The translations under genes were made by a program, and so were the position numbers. The notes under the pieces are model-generated. The model did not search any database. It saw nothing but the letters and a program-made list of their open reading frames with translations, and had not been told where the DNA came from. Below, piece after piece: positions 46,568 to 54,616 of a DNA stretch of 64,000 bases (position 1 is its first letter; every line of letters starts with the position of its first letter). This DNA is from Paraburkholderia gardini (GTDB lineage: Bacteria; Pseudomonadota; Gammaproteobacteria; Burkholderiales; Burkholderiaceae): the NCBI RefSeq assembly GCF_907164575.1, contig NZ_CAJQYY010000025.1, positions 1-64,000 on the forward strand. The letters are read 5' to 3'.

Positions 46568-48171
46568 GACCGTGTCTCCCCGGAACCGGCCGTGCGCGAG
46601 GCAAGCGTCGCGCGCAGCGCTACCCGGTCAAATTTCCCGTTGGGGTTGCGTGGTATGTCCTGACAGGTCACGATGCGCCTCGGCACCATGTAACGCGGCA
46701 GGCGCTGCGTGCACCAGCCAGGCAGATCGTCGGCGCTCGCGGAAGCTGTGGCCATGACCACCAGCAGGACGATTGCTTCGCCAAGCTCATCGTCAGGCAC
46801 ACCTACCGCGACCGCTTCCGAGACGAGGCCGCTTGCGTGGACCGTTTCCTCGATCTCCTCCGGGCTGATCCGGTAGCCGGAACTCTTGATCTGGGCGTCG
46901 TTGCGTGCGACGAAATAGAGATAGCCTTCGCTGTCGCGCCGCACGAGGTCGCCGGACCAGACCGCGATGTCGCGGGGCGCGTCACCTGGTTTGATCTCGG
47001 GCGAAGGCCGGTAGCGCTGCGCGGTGCGGGCAGCATCGTTCCAGTAGCCGAGTGTGACGAATGCACCGGTGTGTACGAGCTCGCCGGTCTCTTCCGGCTC
47101 GCATGGCGAACCGTCCTCGCGGACAACCAGTATCCGTGCATTGGGCACCGCCTTGCCGATCGAGTCCGGTCGCTGGTCAATCTGCGCCGGATCGAGGAAC
47201 GTCGAGCGGAACGCTTCGGTCAGGCCATACATCAGGAAGGGCGTGGCGCGGGGAAACAGGGCCCTCAGTTTTTGCAACACGGCCAGGGGAAGACGGCCGC
47301 CAGTGTTTGCGAAGTAGCGAAGCGTGCTGCGTGACGTATCGGGCCACGTCGCTCCAGCGAGCTGCATCCACAACGGTGGCACGCCCGTGATGGCGGTGAT
47401 GTGTTCACGTTCGCAGGCCAGGACGACATCGCGGGCGGTCAGATAATTGAGAAGGACAACTGTTGCACCTGCCGACCATGCGCTGGTGAGCTGGCTGAGA
47501 CCCGCATCGAAGCTCAGCGGCAGGACGGCCAGAATGCGATCGGATGAATCGTGATGCAGATAGTCGGCAACGCTCCAGGCACCCTCGAGCAGGTTGCGAT
47601 GGCTGAGCATCACCCCTTTGGGCAGGCCCGTCGAACCGGACGTATAGAGGATTGCCGCGAGGTCGGTGTCAACGCCTGAGGTGGGTGATACGGAGGCCAG
47701 GGTGTCGCGGCGGGCAGCTTCACCCGGGTTGGGCCAGCGATAAACATTCACGGTGGCAGCCAGGTGCAGGCTCGCCGCGTCAGGCTCATCCATGACGAGC
47801 ACGTGGGATATCGCCGCCAGTCCGGTCGGGCCGAGTACATGCGCGCGCAGGGCAGTGGTCACCAGGCATGCGGCACCGCAGTCTTGAAGGATATGGGCCA
47901 CCTGGCCTGGCTTCAGGAGCGGATTGATGGGGACGAACACATATCCGGAAGCAGAGGCGCCGAGTATCGAGACCACGGTCTCGATACGTTTGTCGAGAAA
48001 GATGGCGATGCGTGCGCCCGTTTCGAGACCGAGCGCGGACAGTGTATGGCTGAACGCGTAGCCGAGACGCATCAGTTCGCGATAGGTGATGCGGGCATCA
48101 CCAGAGACGAGCGCCTCCGCATCGGGTGCGCGGCGTGCTGCTGTCTGGACGATGTCGGATAGGTTTCTCAT
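46564..48171 (-). CDS. AMP-forming acyl/aminoacyl ligase
   Basis: A 535-aa ANL-superfamily ligase. The ATP loop is YTSGSTGLPKGV near residue 190, then MYGLTEAF near 318, the hinge Asp in WSGDLVRRDSEGYLYFVARNDAQIKSSGYRI near 405 and the C-terminal catalytic Lys in NPNGKFDR near 516. It is similar in overall pattern to ligases paired with fold-III decarboxylases in exosortase-linked loci. The likely job is to activate an amino or fatty acid and load the carrier protein encoded upstream. The specificity pocket cannot be read reliably by eye. Confidence 0.88.
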   Translation of the reverse strand: MRNLSDIVQTAARRAPDAEALVSGDARITYRELMRLGYAFSHTLSALGLETGARIAIFLDKRIETVVSILGASASGYVFVPINPLLKPGQVAHILQDCGAACLVTTALRAHVLGPTGLAAISHVLVMDEPDAASLHLAATVNVYRWPNPGEAARRDTLASVSPTSGVDTDLAAILYTSGSTGLPKGVMLSHRNLLEGAWSVADYLHHDSSDRILAVLPLSFDAGLSQLTSAWSAGATVVLLNYLTARDVVLACEREHITAITGVPPLWMQLAGATWPDTSRSTLRYFANTGGRLPLAVLQKLRALFPRATPFLMYGLTEAFRSTFLDPAQIDQRPDSIGKAVPNARILVVREDGSPCEPEETGELVHTGAFVTLGYWNDAARTAQRYRPSPEIKPGDAPRDIAVWSGDLVRRDSEGYLYFVARNDAQIKSSGYRISPEEIEETVHASGLVSEAVAVGVPDDELGEAIVLLVVMATASASADDLPGWCTQRLPRYMVPRRIVTCQDIPRNPNGKFDRVALRATLASRTAGSGETRS

Positions 48172-48196
48172 GGGCGGGCAGGAGCGAAGGTCAGGG

Positions 48197-49144
48197 TCAG
48201 TGACGTATCACCATCGCGCCGAAGCAACCCGCGAGTCCGCTGGAGAACAGCAGCGACCAGGCGCCGGGCTGCCCGTGCGGGCAGGCGTGGAAGTTGATGA
48301 ACGGGTCGGCACCGAAGACGTGACCGACGCTTCCGAAGTTCGCGGTGAAGAGCCGTTCATGTGGCACGGAAAGCATGGTCACGAGCCGCGACCAGCCTGG
48401 CAGGTTGACGTGGTGAGGCAGGATGTGCGCCAGTTCGCCGCCTGTGATCCCTGCCTGCCGGAGGGCCGCGCGCATGGTGGTGAATGCGGACCAGTAGTAG
48501 TGGTCGTCGGGTATTGGCTGCATGTCGTCATCGATACCGCGAGAAAAGCGGCCATCGGTGTACAGGTGCAGGCCCTGGATGCGATGGCGCGCGCTGCCAC
48601 GCTCAAGCAGGATTGCGCAGGCTCCGTCGCTGTGGAGGGCGAGATCCTGGATCGCGCGCAGATGATCGCAGCCGGAGCCGATCACGTCAGCACAGACAAC
48701 GATCGCCCGGTCGATCGAACGCCCGCCAGTGGCAAGCGTGTGCAGCATGCGAATGGCCGCCATCGGCGAGACGCAGTTCTGCTGCATGACCGAAAATGCC
48801 AGTGCCCGGTCCAGTCCCATGCGCGACTGGATGAACGCTGCGGTACCGGCAGGCGGTGCCATGACGCTCGTCTGGATCGTGTGGGTGTACACGAGCGCGT
48901 CGATGCTCGTGGGGGCCGTGCCCGTATTTTCGAGCAGGGTGGAAACCGCCTCGCACGCGAACGTCACAGGGGAGGCTCCGGCGGCATCGTGGAACTGCTG
49001 TACGCCGTTGCGCAGCAGCGCACAGGCGCGTGCTTCGGGAAGTCCGCAGCGACTGGTCCACGTGCTCGCGTGAACCGTTTTTTCCGGCAGGCTGAATTCG
49101 ATACCCGAGAGTGACAGCGTGGCGCTGGCAGGGAAAGCTGACAT
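48197..49144 (-). CDS. KAS III-like condensing enzyme B, catalytic partner (Cys present)
   Basis: A 315-aa FabH-superfamily enzyme, paralogous to the catalytic partner of pair A. Cys124 lies in SVMQQNCVSPMAA, the base His244/245 in ILPHHVNLPG, and His275 (SVGHVFGAD) replaces the FabH Asn, exactly as in the other Cys-bearing copy. GGGGGAG precedes the ATG at 49144, whose first base is the last base of the stop codon of the upstream Gly-bearing partner. A heterodimer with that partner is expected. Confidence 0.82.
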   Translation of the reverse strand: MSAFPASATLSLSGIEFSLPEKTVHASTWTSRCGLPEARACALLRNGVQQFHDAAGASPVTFACEAVSTLLENTGTAPTSIDALVYTHTIQTSVMAPPAGTAAFIQSRMGLDRALAFSVMQQNCVSPMAAIRMLHTLATGGRSIDRAIVVCADVIGSGCDHLRAIQDLALHSDGACAILLERGSARHRIQGLHLYTDGRFSRGIDDDMQPIPDDHYYWSAFTTMRAALRQAGITGGELAHILPHHVNLPGWSRLVTMLSVPHERLFTANFGSVGHVFGADPFINFHACPHGQPGAWSLLFSSGLAGCFGAMVIRH

Positions 49145-50040
49145 CACCAGCTCCCCCGGAATTCCAGAATGGCGCAGGCGGCCTGTCCCTGAAAACCTGC
49201 GGACCACAGGAGAATATGTTGCCCATCGCGGGGCTCAAGCGACCGCAGCAGGGTGTCAAGCTGGGCAGGTGTGTCGGCGGCACAGAGATAGCCGGTGTCA
49301 TCCGGGTCCGGATACCAGATGCGATCTGTTGCCAGTCCGGCGTGGGTGGTGATCGCGCGTGCCAGTGACGTACTGATGCGTGCGGGTACCGTCCAGTTGA
49401 TCGCAGATGGTTGCAGTCCAGCCCGCGCGCAGGTTTCGTCAATGACCTGGACCAGGGCCGGTTCGTCGACGTATTCATCGTCTGGCGTGATCGAAGCCGC
49501 AGGGGCAGGCGTACGTACCGTTACGCTGCGCACGTACCAGCCCGCGCCTGTGCGCTGCTCGATCAGCGCAGCGGCTGCACCGTCACCGAATGCGGTCAGC
49601 GTGCCGACCACGCGGGGAAAGGGTGCGAGCCAGCGTTCGGCGCCGACGATCAAGACCGCATGCACGCGATTGTCGAGCGACATCATGCTGCACGCGAGCT
49701 GGAGCGCAAGAAGAAAGGATGCGCCCTGAAGCTGCCCGATCGCGAAGGGCGCGTTGGCTGACCGGAGTTCGCTGTGGAGGCGGCCTGCGCACGACAGGGC
49801 GAGATCGTGTTCAAAACTGGTTGCACAGACAACGATCTGGTCTAACGTGCGGTCCGGGCAAGGCGAGCGCTGAACAGCCGCCCGGGCGACGGTAGATGCC
49901 ATCTCCGAGAGGCTCAGGTGTGGCTCTGTGGCGACGCGCCGGGGCACTGAAGAATGTACATGTCTGGATGGGTCGCTGGCCGCGTCGGATCGAACGACTG
50001 TGTGACGCCACCGCAGTGTGTCGGCATAGACCGATTGCAT
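49144..50040 (-). CDS. KAS III-like protein B, non-catalytic partner (Cys to Gly)
   Basis: A 298-aa degenerate KAS III. In APFAIGQLQGASFLLALQLA Gly106 replaces the nucleophilic Cys, and the His region reads NWTVPARIS, so the base is lost too. The thiolase-fold C-terminus (HILLWSAGFQGQAACAILE) is kept. The ATG at 50040 is preferred for its GGGAGAGG ribosome site; a longer frame to 50178 would run into the carrier protein gene. Probably the structural half of condensing pair B. Confidence 0.72.
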   Translation of the reverse strand: MQSVYADTLRWRHTVVRSDAASDPSRHVHSSVPRRVATEPHLSLSEMASTVARAAVQRSPCPDRTLDQIVVCATSFEHDLALSCAGRLHSELRSANAPFAIGQLQGASFLLALQLACSMMSLDNRVHAVLIVGAERWLAPFPRVVGTLTAFGDGAAAALIEQRTGAGWYVRSVTVRTPAPAASITPDDEYVDEPALVQVIDETCARAGLQPSAINWTVPARISTSLARAITTHAGLATDRIWYPDPDDTGYLCAADTPAQLDTLLRSLEPRDGQHILLWSAGFQGQAACAILEFRGSW

Positions 50041-50161
50041 GACGGCCTCTCCCGCCGCTGCCGGAATGGTTGGCACATGACGTGCTGGCGCTTCCGGCTG
50101 CATACGGCTGGAAGGGATATAACGCGCGGTGGCGGAAACGCAGATTCCGGCACGCGCGCGG

Positions 50162-50440
50162 CTAGTTCTGGCGCACATGGGATTCCACGAAGGAGACCAG
50201 ATTGATGAAACGCCCGAAGAGATCGGAGGACAGGTCTTCTGGCGCCAGCGTGAAACCGAAACGCTGCTCGAGTTGCAGCAGCAGCTCGGTCATGTTCATC
50301 GAGTCGATGCCCACGTCGAACAGGTTCGTGTCGTCGGCGATCAGGTCAGTGCTCATGGTGCTGCCGAGAACTGACAGCAGACACGTTCTGATCGTTGCGG
50401 CGATGTCTTCGCGTTGGGGGGCAGTCGGGATGCGGGTCAT
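50162..50440 (-). CDS. Acyl carrier protein
   Basis: A 92-aa carrier protein with the 4'-phosphopantetheine attachment site at Ser47 in FDVGIDSMNMTELLLQLEQRFG. The ATG at 50440 with GGAGA upstream gives normal ACP size; the open frame extends to 50524 without need. It lies second in the operon behind an acyl-CoA dehydrogenase and before the condensing pairs and ligase, so intermediates are probably tethered to it. No phosphopantetheinyl transferase gene is in the window. Confidence 0.88.
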   Translation of the reverse strand: MTRIPTAPQREDIAATIRTCLLSVLGSTMSTDLIADDTNLFDVGIDSMNMTELLLQLEQRFGFTLAPEDLSSDLFGRFINLVSFVESHVRQN

Positions 50441-50499
50441 GGAATGTCTCCGGTGTGAGTCTCTGGGTGTTGAGCGACAGGGCGTGGCGCAGAATGCCC

Positions 50500-51729
50500 C
50501 TATGTCGGCGCCACGATGTCCCACGGACGCAATGTCGTTCTTTGCGCGGCACGGGCTATCATGAGTCGCTGCAGGTCACCGGTGCCTTCCATGATGTCGA
50601 ACGCCTTTGCGTCCCGATAGCCCTGTTCGAGCGACGGGTAAGCCGTGATACCGTCGATACCGGCAAGCTCCAGGGCTGCGCGTGTGACCGTTGCCGCCAC
50701 GCGTGAGGCGAAAGCTTTGGTCATCGAGGATTCCATCGAGGTTGCGATTCCGTGGTCGGCCTTCCATGCCGTGCAGTGGCAAAGCAGCCATGCCGAGGCA
50801 ATCTGGCGGTCGATGTCCAGCAGCGATGCTGCGACGCTGGTCACGCGTTGCCGGTCGTTTGCGGGTTTGCCGCCCGCATCGAACCAGGCCGCGAGGTCAT
50901 CGCGTATGCGTCGGCATGTACCAACCATGACAGCGGAGAGCAGCGGTCTGAAATAGTCCCAGGAGCGCTGCGCGCCGGAGAAGGCATCATCGAGCGGTTT
51001 TTCGTCGCCACGCATCAGGAGCGCCCCGTCGGGCACCTCACAGTCGGCGCAGGAGAGTACAGCAAGCTGGGTGGCGCGCAGGCCGGACATCCGCTCGACA
51101 CGGATAACGGAAAGTCCCTGAGTGTTGCCGTCCACCAGGAATGCGCGGATACCGTAACGGCCCAACTGCCGGTTGACGGTCGCAAACGTGACCACGCAGT
51201 TCGCGCGGGCGCCGTTTGTGATGAAGCACTTGGTGCCGTTCAGTACCCAGCCATGCGCAGTCTTTCTGGCGGTGGTGCGCATGACCGTTGCATCGGAGCC
51301 GCACTCGGGCTCCGTGATCGCAAATGCGCCCCACTGTGGCGAATCGCATTGAAATCGACGGAAGAACTGTGCCTGCTGTTCCGCGCAGGCGAGTGCGACG
51401 ACGGGGGGCATTGCCAGTCCCGGGCCGGGCAGGGCGAGTGCAAGGCTCGCGTCGGCATGACCGAGATACTCCATCAAGGTTGCCCGGGCGACGAGTGACT
51501 GGACAGCCGGACAACCGCCGTGCGCGACGGGGACGAGGTTCATGTTCAGCGCTCGCACATCCGCCGGCCGCCAGGGCGGCCCCGGGATGTTGCCGGTCGT
51601 GTCCGCGTCGCGACTCCATGCGCGCATGTTCGTTGCGAGCCGGTCGAGCTGGAGGCCACAATCTGCCAGACCTGCCCTGATGCTTTCAATGGCAGGAGCA
51701 TGCTGCGACCCGAACGCGTCTTGCGTCAT
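50500..51729 (-). CDS. Acyl-CoA dehydrogenase family protein (catalytic Glu present)
   Basis: A 409-aa flavoprotein, first gene of the biosynthetic operon. It has the FAD/substrate loop FAITEPECGSDA, the C-terminal AYPSLEQGYRDAKAFDIMEGTGDLQRLMIAR with the catalytic Glu in MEGTGD (near residue 381), and the helical N-terminal domain. The start at 51729 (MTQDAFGS) has GGGGGA 7 nt upstream; a longer frame would cover the intergenic control region. By analogy with prolyl-carrier dehydrogenases (PltE/RedW type) it may desaturate a carrier-bound acyl group. Confidence 0.85.
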   Translation of the reverse strand: MTQDAFGSQHAPAIESIRAGLADCGLQLDRLATNMRAWSRDADTTGNIPGPPWRPADVRALNMNLVPVAHGGCPAVQSLVARATLMEYLGHADASLALALPGPGLAMPPVVALACAEQQAQFFRRFQCDSPQWGAFAITEPECGSDATVMRTTARKTAHGWVLNGTKCFITNGARANCVVTFATVNRQLGRYGIRAFLVDGNTQGLSVIRVERMSGLRATQLAVLSCADCEVPDGALLMRGDEKPLDDAFSGAQRSWDYFRPLLSAVMVGTCRRIRDDLAAWFDAGGKPANDRQRVTSVAASLLDIDRQIASAWLLCHCTAWKADHGIATSMESSMTKAFASRVAATVTRAALELAGIDGITAYPSLEQGYRDAKAFDIMEGTGDLQRLMIARAAQRTTLRPWDIVAPT

Positions 51730-51848
51730 GACGGTTTCCCCCAGGCGGCGCACCTGCGCCGGACGCGCGGTATGCACGGGAAAAAGCCGGACTGGCGGGT
51801 GCATGCCGTTCGGTTTAGAGCGTAGGCATTGGGAGCCCGCATCGCCAC

Positions 51849-51864
51849 CTGCGAACATTGGGAG
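51849..51864. promoter_or_regulatory. Weak lux-box-like dyad upstream of the biosynthetic operon
   Basis: CTGCGAACATTGGGAG is an imperfect 16-bp dyad (5 of 8 complementary pairs) with the CTG-N10-xAG layout of lux boxes, 120-135 bp before the first operon gene and 79 bp before the divergent GntR gene. It is only suggestive. Confidence 0.25.
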
Positions 51865-51942
51865 GGTGCCGGTCAGGGATCCGTGGACATCGCTGCGTTC
51901 ATGCGCGGACAGATGACCGATAATGGCGGCTAATATCAAACG

Positions 51943-52806
51943 ATGAATGACCAACTACGGGTGCGAGGTATGGCAGGGCGAAAACAGACAACCGGAAAGA
52001 AGCCGTTGCTGCAGCCGGACAATCGGGGACCCCGCACGACCAAGCGGGGAGATCAGGTGGCCGAGCTCATCAAGAGCTGGATTACCGATGGCAAGGTGCG
52101 CCCGGGCGTGCGGTTGAGCAAGGAAGCCGAGCTTCAGGAGATGTTCAACGTCAGCCGGGGCTCGATGCGGGAGGCTCTCAAGGCGCTGGAAGTGCAGGGC
52201 CTGGTGAGCCTGAGCACGGGACCGGACGGAGGCGCGACGATCACGCGTGTGCCACTTGCGCGCGCCTTCCAGTCGCTACAGAACTATCTGTTCTTCGAGA
52301 GCATCAGTCTTGAGGACCTCTACGCCGTGCGCCGCGTGCTTGAACCGCTCCTCGCTGCAGGAGCGGTAGAGCATCTGACCGACGCGGACCTCAAGGCGCT
52401 GGAGCGTAGTGTTGAGGTATGCGAGCCGTTTGTCGCAAGCCTTGAGAGCGCGCTTGACCAGCGCCATGAGGACATCCACTTTCATGATGTGCTGGCGGCG
52501 GCCAATCCCAACGCATTCCTTCGCTGCGTGTGCCTGATCATCAACCAGATGCTTCACAGTCTCGTCATCGTGGCGGGCAACGTAACGCAGAAGGATTATC
52601 AGGCGTTCGGGCGACAGACCGTGGCTGCCCACAGTGCAATTCTGGATGCCGCCAGACGGCGCGATAGTGGTGCGGTTGAACAGCTCATGGCGGCGCACAT
52701 GGAAGAAGCTGAAGGGCAGTTACGCAAGGTGCACGCGGCGCTGAAGCAGAAGCTGGTGCTGGATTCAGACCTGGATCTGCACGCGGGTAAAAAGAGACCA
52801 TCCTGA
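51943..52806 (+). CDS. GntR-family regulator with FCD domain
   Basis: A 287-aa FadR-subfamily regulator. The winged helix spans residues 30-95 (VAELIKSWITDGKVRPGVRLSKEAELQEMFNVSRGSMREALKALEVQGLV) and the FCD ligand domain about 115-255, with HEDIHFHDVLAAANPN among the metal-site residues. It is divergent from the biosynthetic operon (213 bp shared intergenic) and convergent with an amidase gene, so it could govern the amide catabolic genes, the biosynthetic operon, or both. Confidence 0.88.
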   Translation: MNDQLRVRGMAGRKQTTGKKPLLQPDNRGPRTTKRGDQVAELIKSWITDGKVRPGVRLSKEAELQEMFNVSRGSMREALKALEVQGLVSLSTGPDGGATITRVPLARAFQSLQNYLFFESISLEDLYAVRRVLEPLLAAGAVEHLTDADLKALERSVEVCEPFVASLESALDQRHEDIHFHDVLAAANPNAFLRCVCLIINQMLHSLVIVAGNVTQKDYQAFGRQTVAAHSAILDAARRRDSGAVEQLMAAHMEEAEGQLRKVHAALKQKLVLDSDLDLHAGKKRPS

Positions 52807-52860
52807 TGCAGCCCCGGCCCTGCGGGCAGGGGGCGGGAAATCGCCCGTGTTGGCCCGGCC

Positions 52861-54285
52861 TCAGGGCATTGCGCGGCCCGCCAGTGAGGACGTAAGCGTG
52901 CGTGTCATTTCGGACAGCGGGGCGCACCCGAACGCGAGTTCGAGCAGGTGGCTCGCCCACAGCACGAGTGCGTCCGCATGACGGCCCCCGACGATCTGTA
53001 TGCCGATAGGCAGTCCTTCCGAAGTCGTGCCGGCGTAGAGGCTTGCTGCGGGAAGTCCGAGCTGGTTACACCAGGCAGTGAAATACGGGAAGAGTACTTC
53101 GCCGGGCGGGAGTTCCGTGAGACGCATGGCCACGCGCGGGTACACGGGGCAGATGACAAGATCGTACCGTTCAAAGAAGGCATTGACTGCGGCACCCAGC
53201 TCGCCCCGTTCGATCAGCGCGCCAAGTAGTGCGTGACGCGATATCCCGGCGCCTGCGTCGGCGTAGGCCAGCAACGAGGCGTCAAGTGCGGCGCCACCGT
53301 CCGCCATGCCCTCGGTGAGCTGGCGGCAGCATGCGGGCCAGAGCGTCGAGTGGACTGCGTTGCAGCGCTCGATTCCCGGGGGATCCTCGGACTGGACGCG
53401 GGCGCCCAGCTGGCGGAGGATGTCGGCCGCCCGCATGACGGCGTCGTGAACGTCCGCTTCGGGTGTGACGGAAAGGCCCAGCGCAGGACTGCAGGCAATA
53501 CGGACGCCGCCAGGGACGAGCTGGCATTTGAGGCCGGTTTCGTAGTTATTGTCTTCGAATGGCAGCGCATACCAGTCGCGGCTGTCCGGGCGGCTGATTA
53601 CGGTCAGGATCCGCGCGGCATCGGTCACGCAGCGCGTCACAGGGCCGACGTGACTCAACAGTCCGAACGGTCCGCGCGGAGCATGGGGGACGCGTCCGAA
53701 GCTGGGCTTGAAGCCGAACGTGCCAGTGAAGGCAGCGGGAATCCGGATGGAGCCACCGCCGTCAGTGCCGATCGCGGCTGGTGCCATGCCAAGCGAGACC
53801 GCGGCTGCGGCGCCGCCACTGCTGCCGCCAGGTGTGCGTTCCGGATCCCAGGGATTGCGCGTAACACCCGTAAGTGGACTGTCGGTGACGATCTTGTGGG
53901 CGAAATCGGGCAGGGTTGTCTTGGCGAAGCAGACCGCCCCCGACTCGCGAAGCCTCGCCACGCACGGGCTGTCGTGTGGTGCTGGCGCGTCGTCAGTGAC
54001 GCGCGAGCCATATCGGGTGGCAAGGCCCGATACGGCGACGTTGTCCTTGATACTGACGGGCACACCATCCAGGGGGCCGAGCGGACTTTTGCGCTGCCAT
54101 CGTGCCTCGGATGCGCGGGCCATGTCGAGTGCATCCCCGGCAATCTGGCAGAAGGCATTCACTGCCGGGTCGATCTGCTCAATGCGGTGGAGTACGGCTT
54201 CCATGACTTCGACCGGCGAGGCACTTTTCGCCTCGTAGAGTACGTGCAGTTCCCGCACAGTCAGCTCGCAGAGTTCGCTCCCCAT
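52861..54285 (-). CDS. Amidase-signature family amidase (copy 1)
   Basis: A 474-aa AS-family amidohydrolase. The Ser-cisSer-Lys triad is visible as Lys in GVPVSIKDN, cis-Ser in TPGGSSGGAAAA and nucleophile Ser in DGGGSIRIPAAF. The start at 54285 has a GGGGGG ribosome site. It is clearly paralogous to the amidase at 60.2-61.6 kb. Its promoter lies at 54316-54344. Together with the nearby amide-type ABC transporter it probably hydrolyses an imported amide. Confidence 0.88.
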   Translation of the reverse strand: MGSELCELTVRELHVLYEAKSASPVEVMEAVLHRIEQIDPAVNAFCQIAGDALDMARASEARWQRKSPLGPLDGVPVSIKDNVAVSGLATRYGSRVTDDAPAPHDSPCVARLRESGAVCFAKTTLPDFAHKIVTDSPLTGVTRNPWDPERTPGGSSGGAAAAVSLGMAPAAIGTDGGGSIRIPAAFTGTFGFKPSFGRVPHAPRGPFGLLSHVGPVTRCVTDAARILTVISRPDSRDWYALPFEDNNYETGLKCQLVPGGVRIACSPALGLSVTPEADVHDAVMRAADILRQLGARVQSEDPPGIERCNAVHSTLWPACCRQLTEGMADGGAALDASLLAYADAGAGISRHALLGALIERGELGAAVNAFFERYDLVICPVYPRVAMRLTELPPGEVLFPYFTAWCNQLGLPAASLYAGTTSEGLPIGIQIVGGRHADALVLWASHLLELAFGCAPLSEMTRTLTSSLAGRAMP

Positions 54286-54315
54286 TTCACCCCCCTTATT
54301 AATCATCACAAATAG

Positions 54316-54344
54316 ACCATAGGCGCGGCCTGAAATTGTGTCAA
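54316..54344 (-). promoter_or_regulatory. Sigma70 promoter of amidase copy 1
   Basis: On the minus strand a perfect TTGACA (54339-54344) is followed after 17 bp by TATGGT (54316-54321), about 30 bp before the amidase ATG. Confidence 0.65.
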
Positions 54345-54394
54345 GGACAAGTGTTCAGCAAAAATAATAGGGTAAACGAGCAGCAAAATGACGT

Positions 54395-54437
54395 TGACAC
54401 TCAAATTCTACAAACGTAAATTTATGCTCATAAATTG
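54395..54437 (+). promoter_or_regulatory. Plus-strand promoter with overlapping 18-bp palindrome
   Basis: TTGACA (54395-54400), 17 bp, TAAATT (54418-54423) form a near-consensus promoter. A perfect palindrome AATTTATG-CT-CATAAATT (54420-54437) overlaps the -10 and start region like an operator. Downstream there is only a 20-codon frame (54449-54511) before the antisense XRE genes, so the transcript is of unknown purpose. The rest of 54286-54616 shows no gene. Confidence 0.5.
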
Positions 54438-54616
54438 GCGATGCGAGATGGACGTCGATGAAATCGGTAGTCTCGGCCTTTGTCGTGACGAGATTTTGTC
54501 GGCCGTTTGATGGAGGCGGGGTGCGGGGATGTTGCGTAGCGGTGTGCAGGTGCCGTGCTGTAAGCCTTGAACCCGGTATAGCAAAAGTATGCTGCGAGGG
54601 CTCAGGAAATCTTAGT

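Noticed and set aside
45359..48171. Exosortase-associated EPS locus, suggested by the ligase/decarboxylase pair
   Set aside because: No exosortase, glycosyltransferase or polysaccharide export genes are in the neighbourhood.
41633..50040. Interpretation as an alkylquinolone (pqs/hhq/hmq) operon because of PqsBC-like pairs
   Set aside because: No PqsA anthranilate ligase, PqsD, PqsE or anthranilate synthase homologue is present, and there is a PLP decarboxylase and carrier protein instead.
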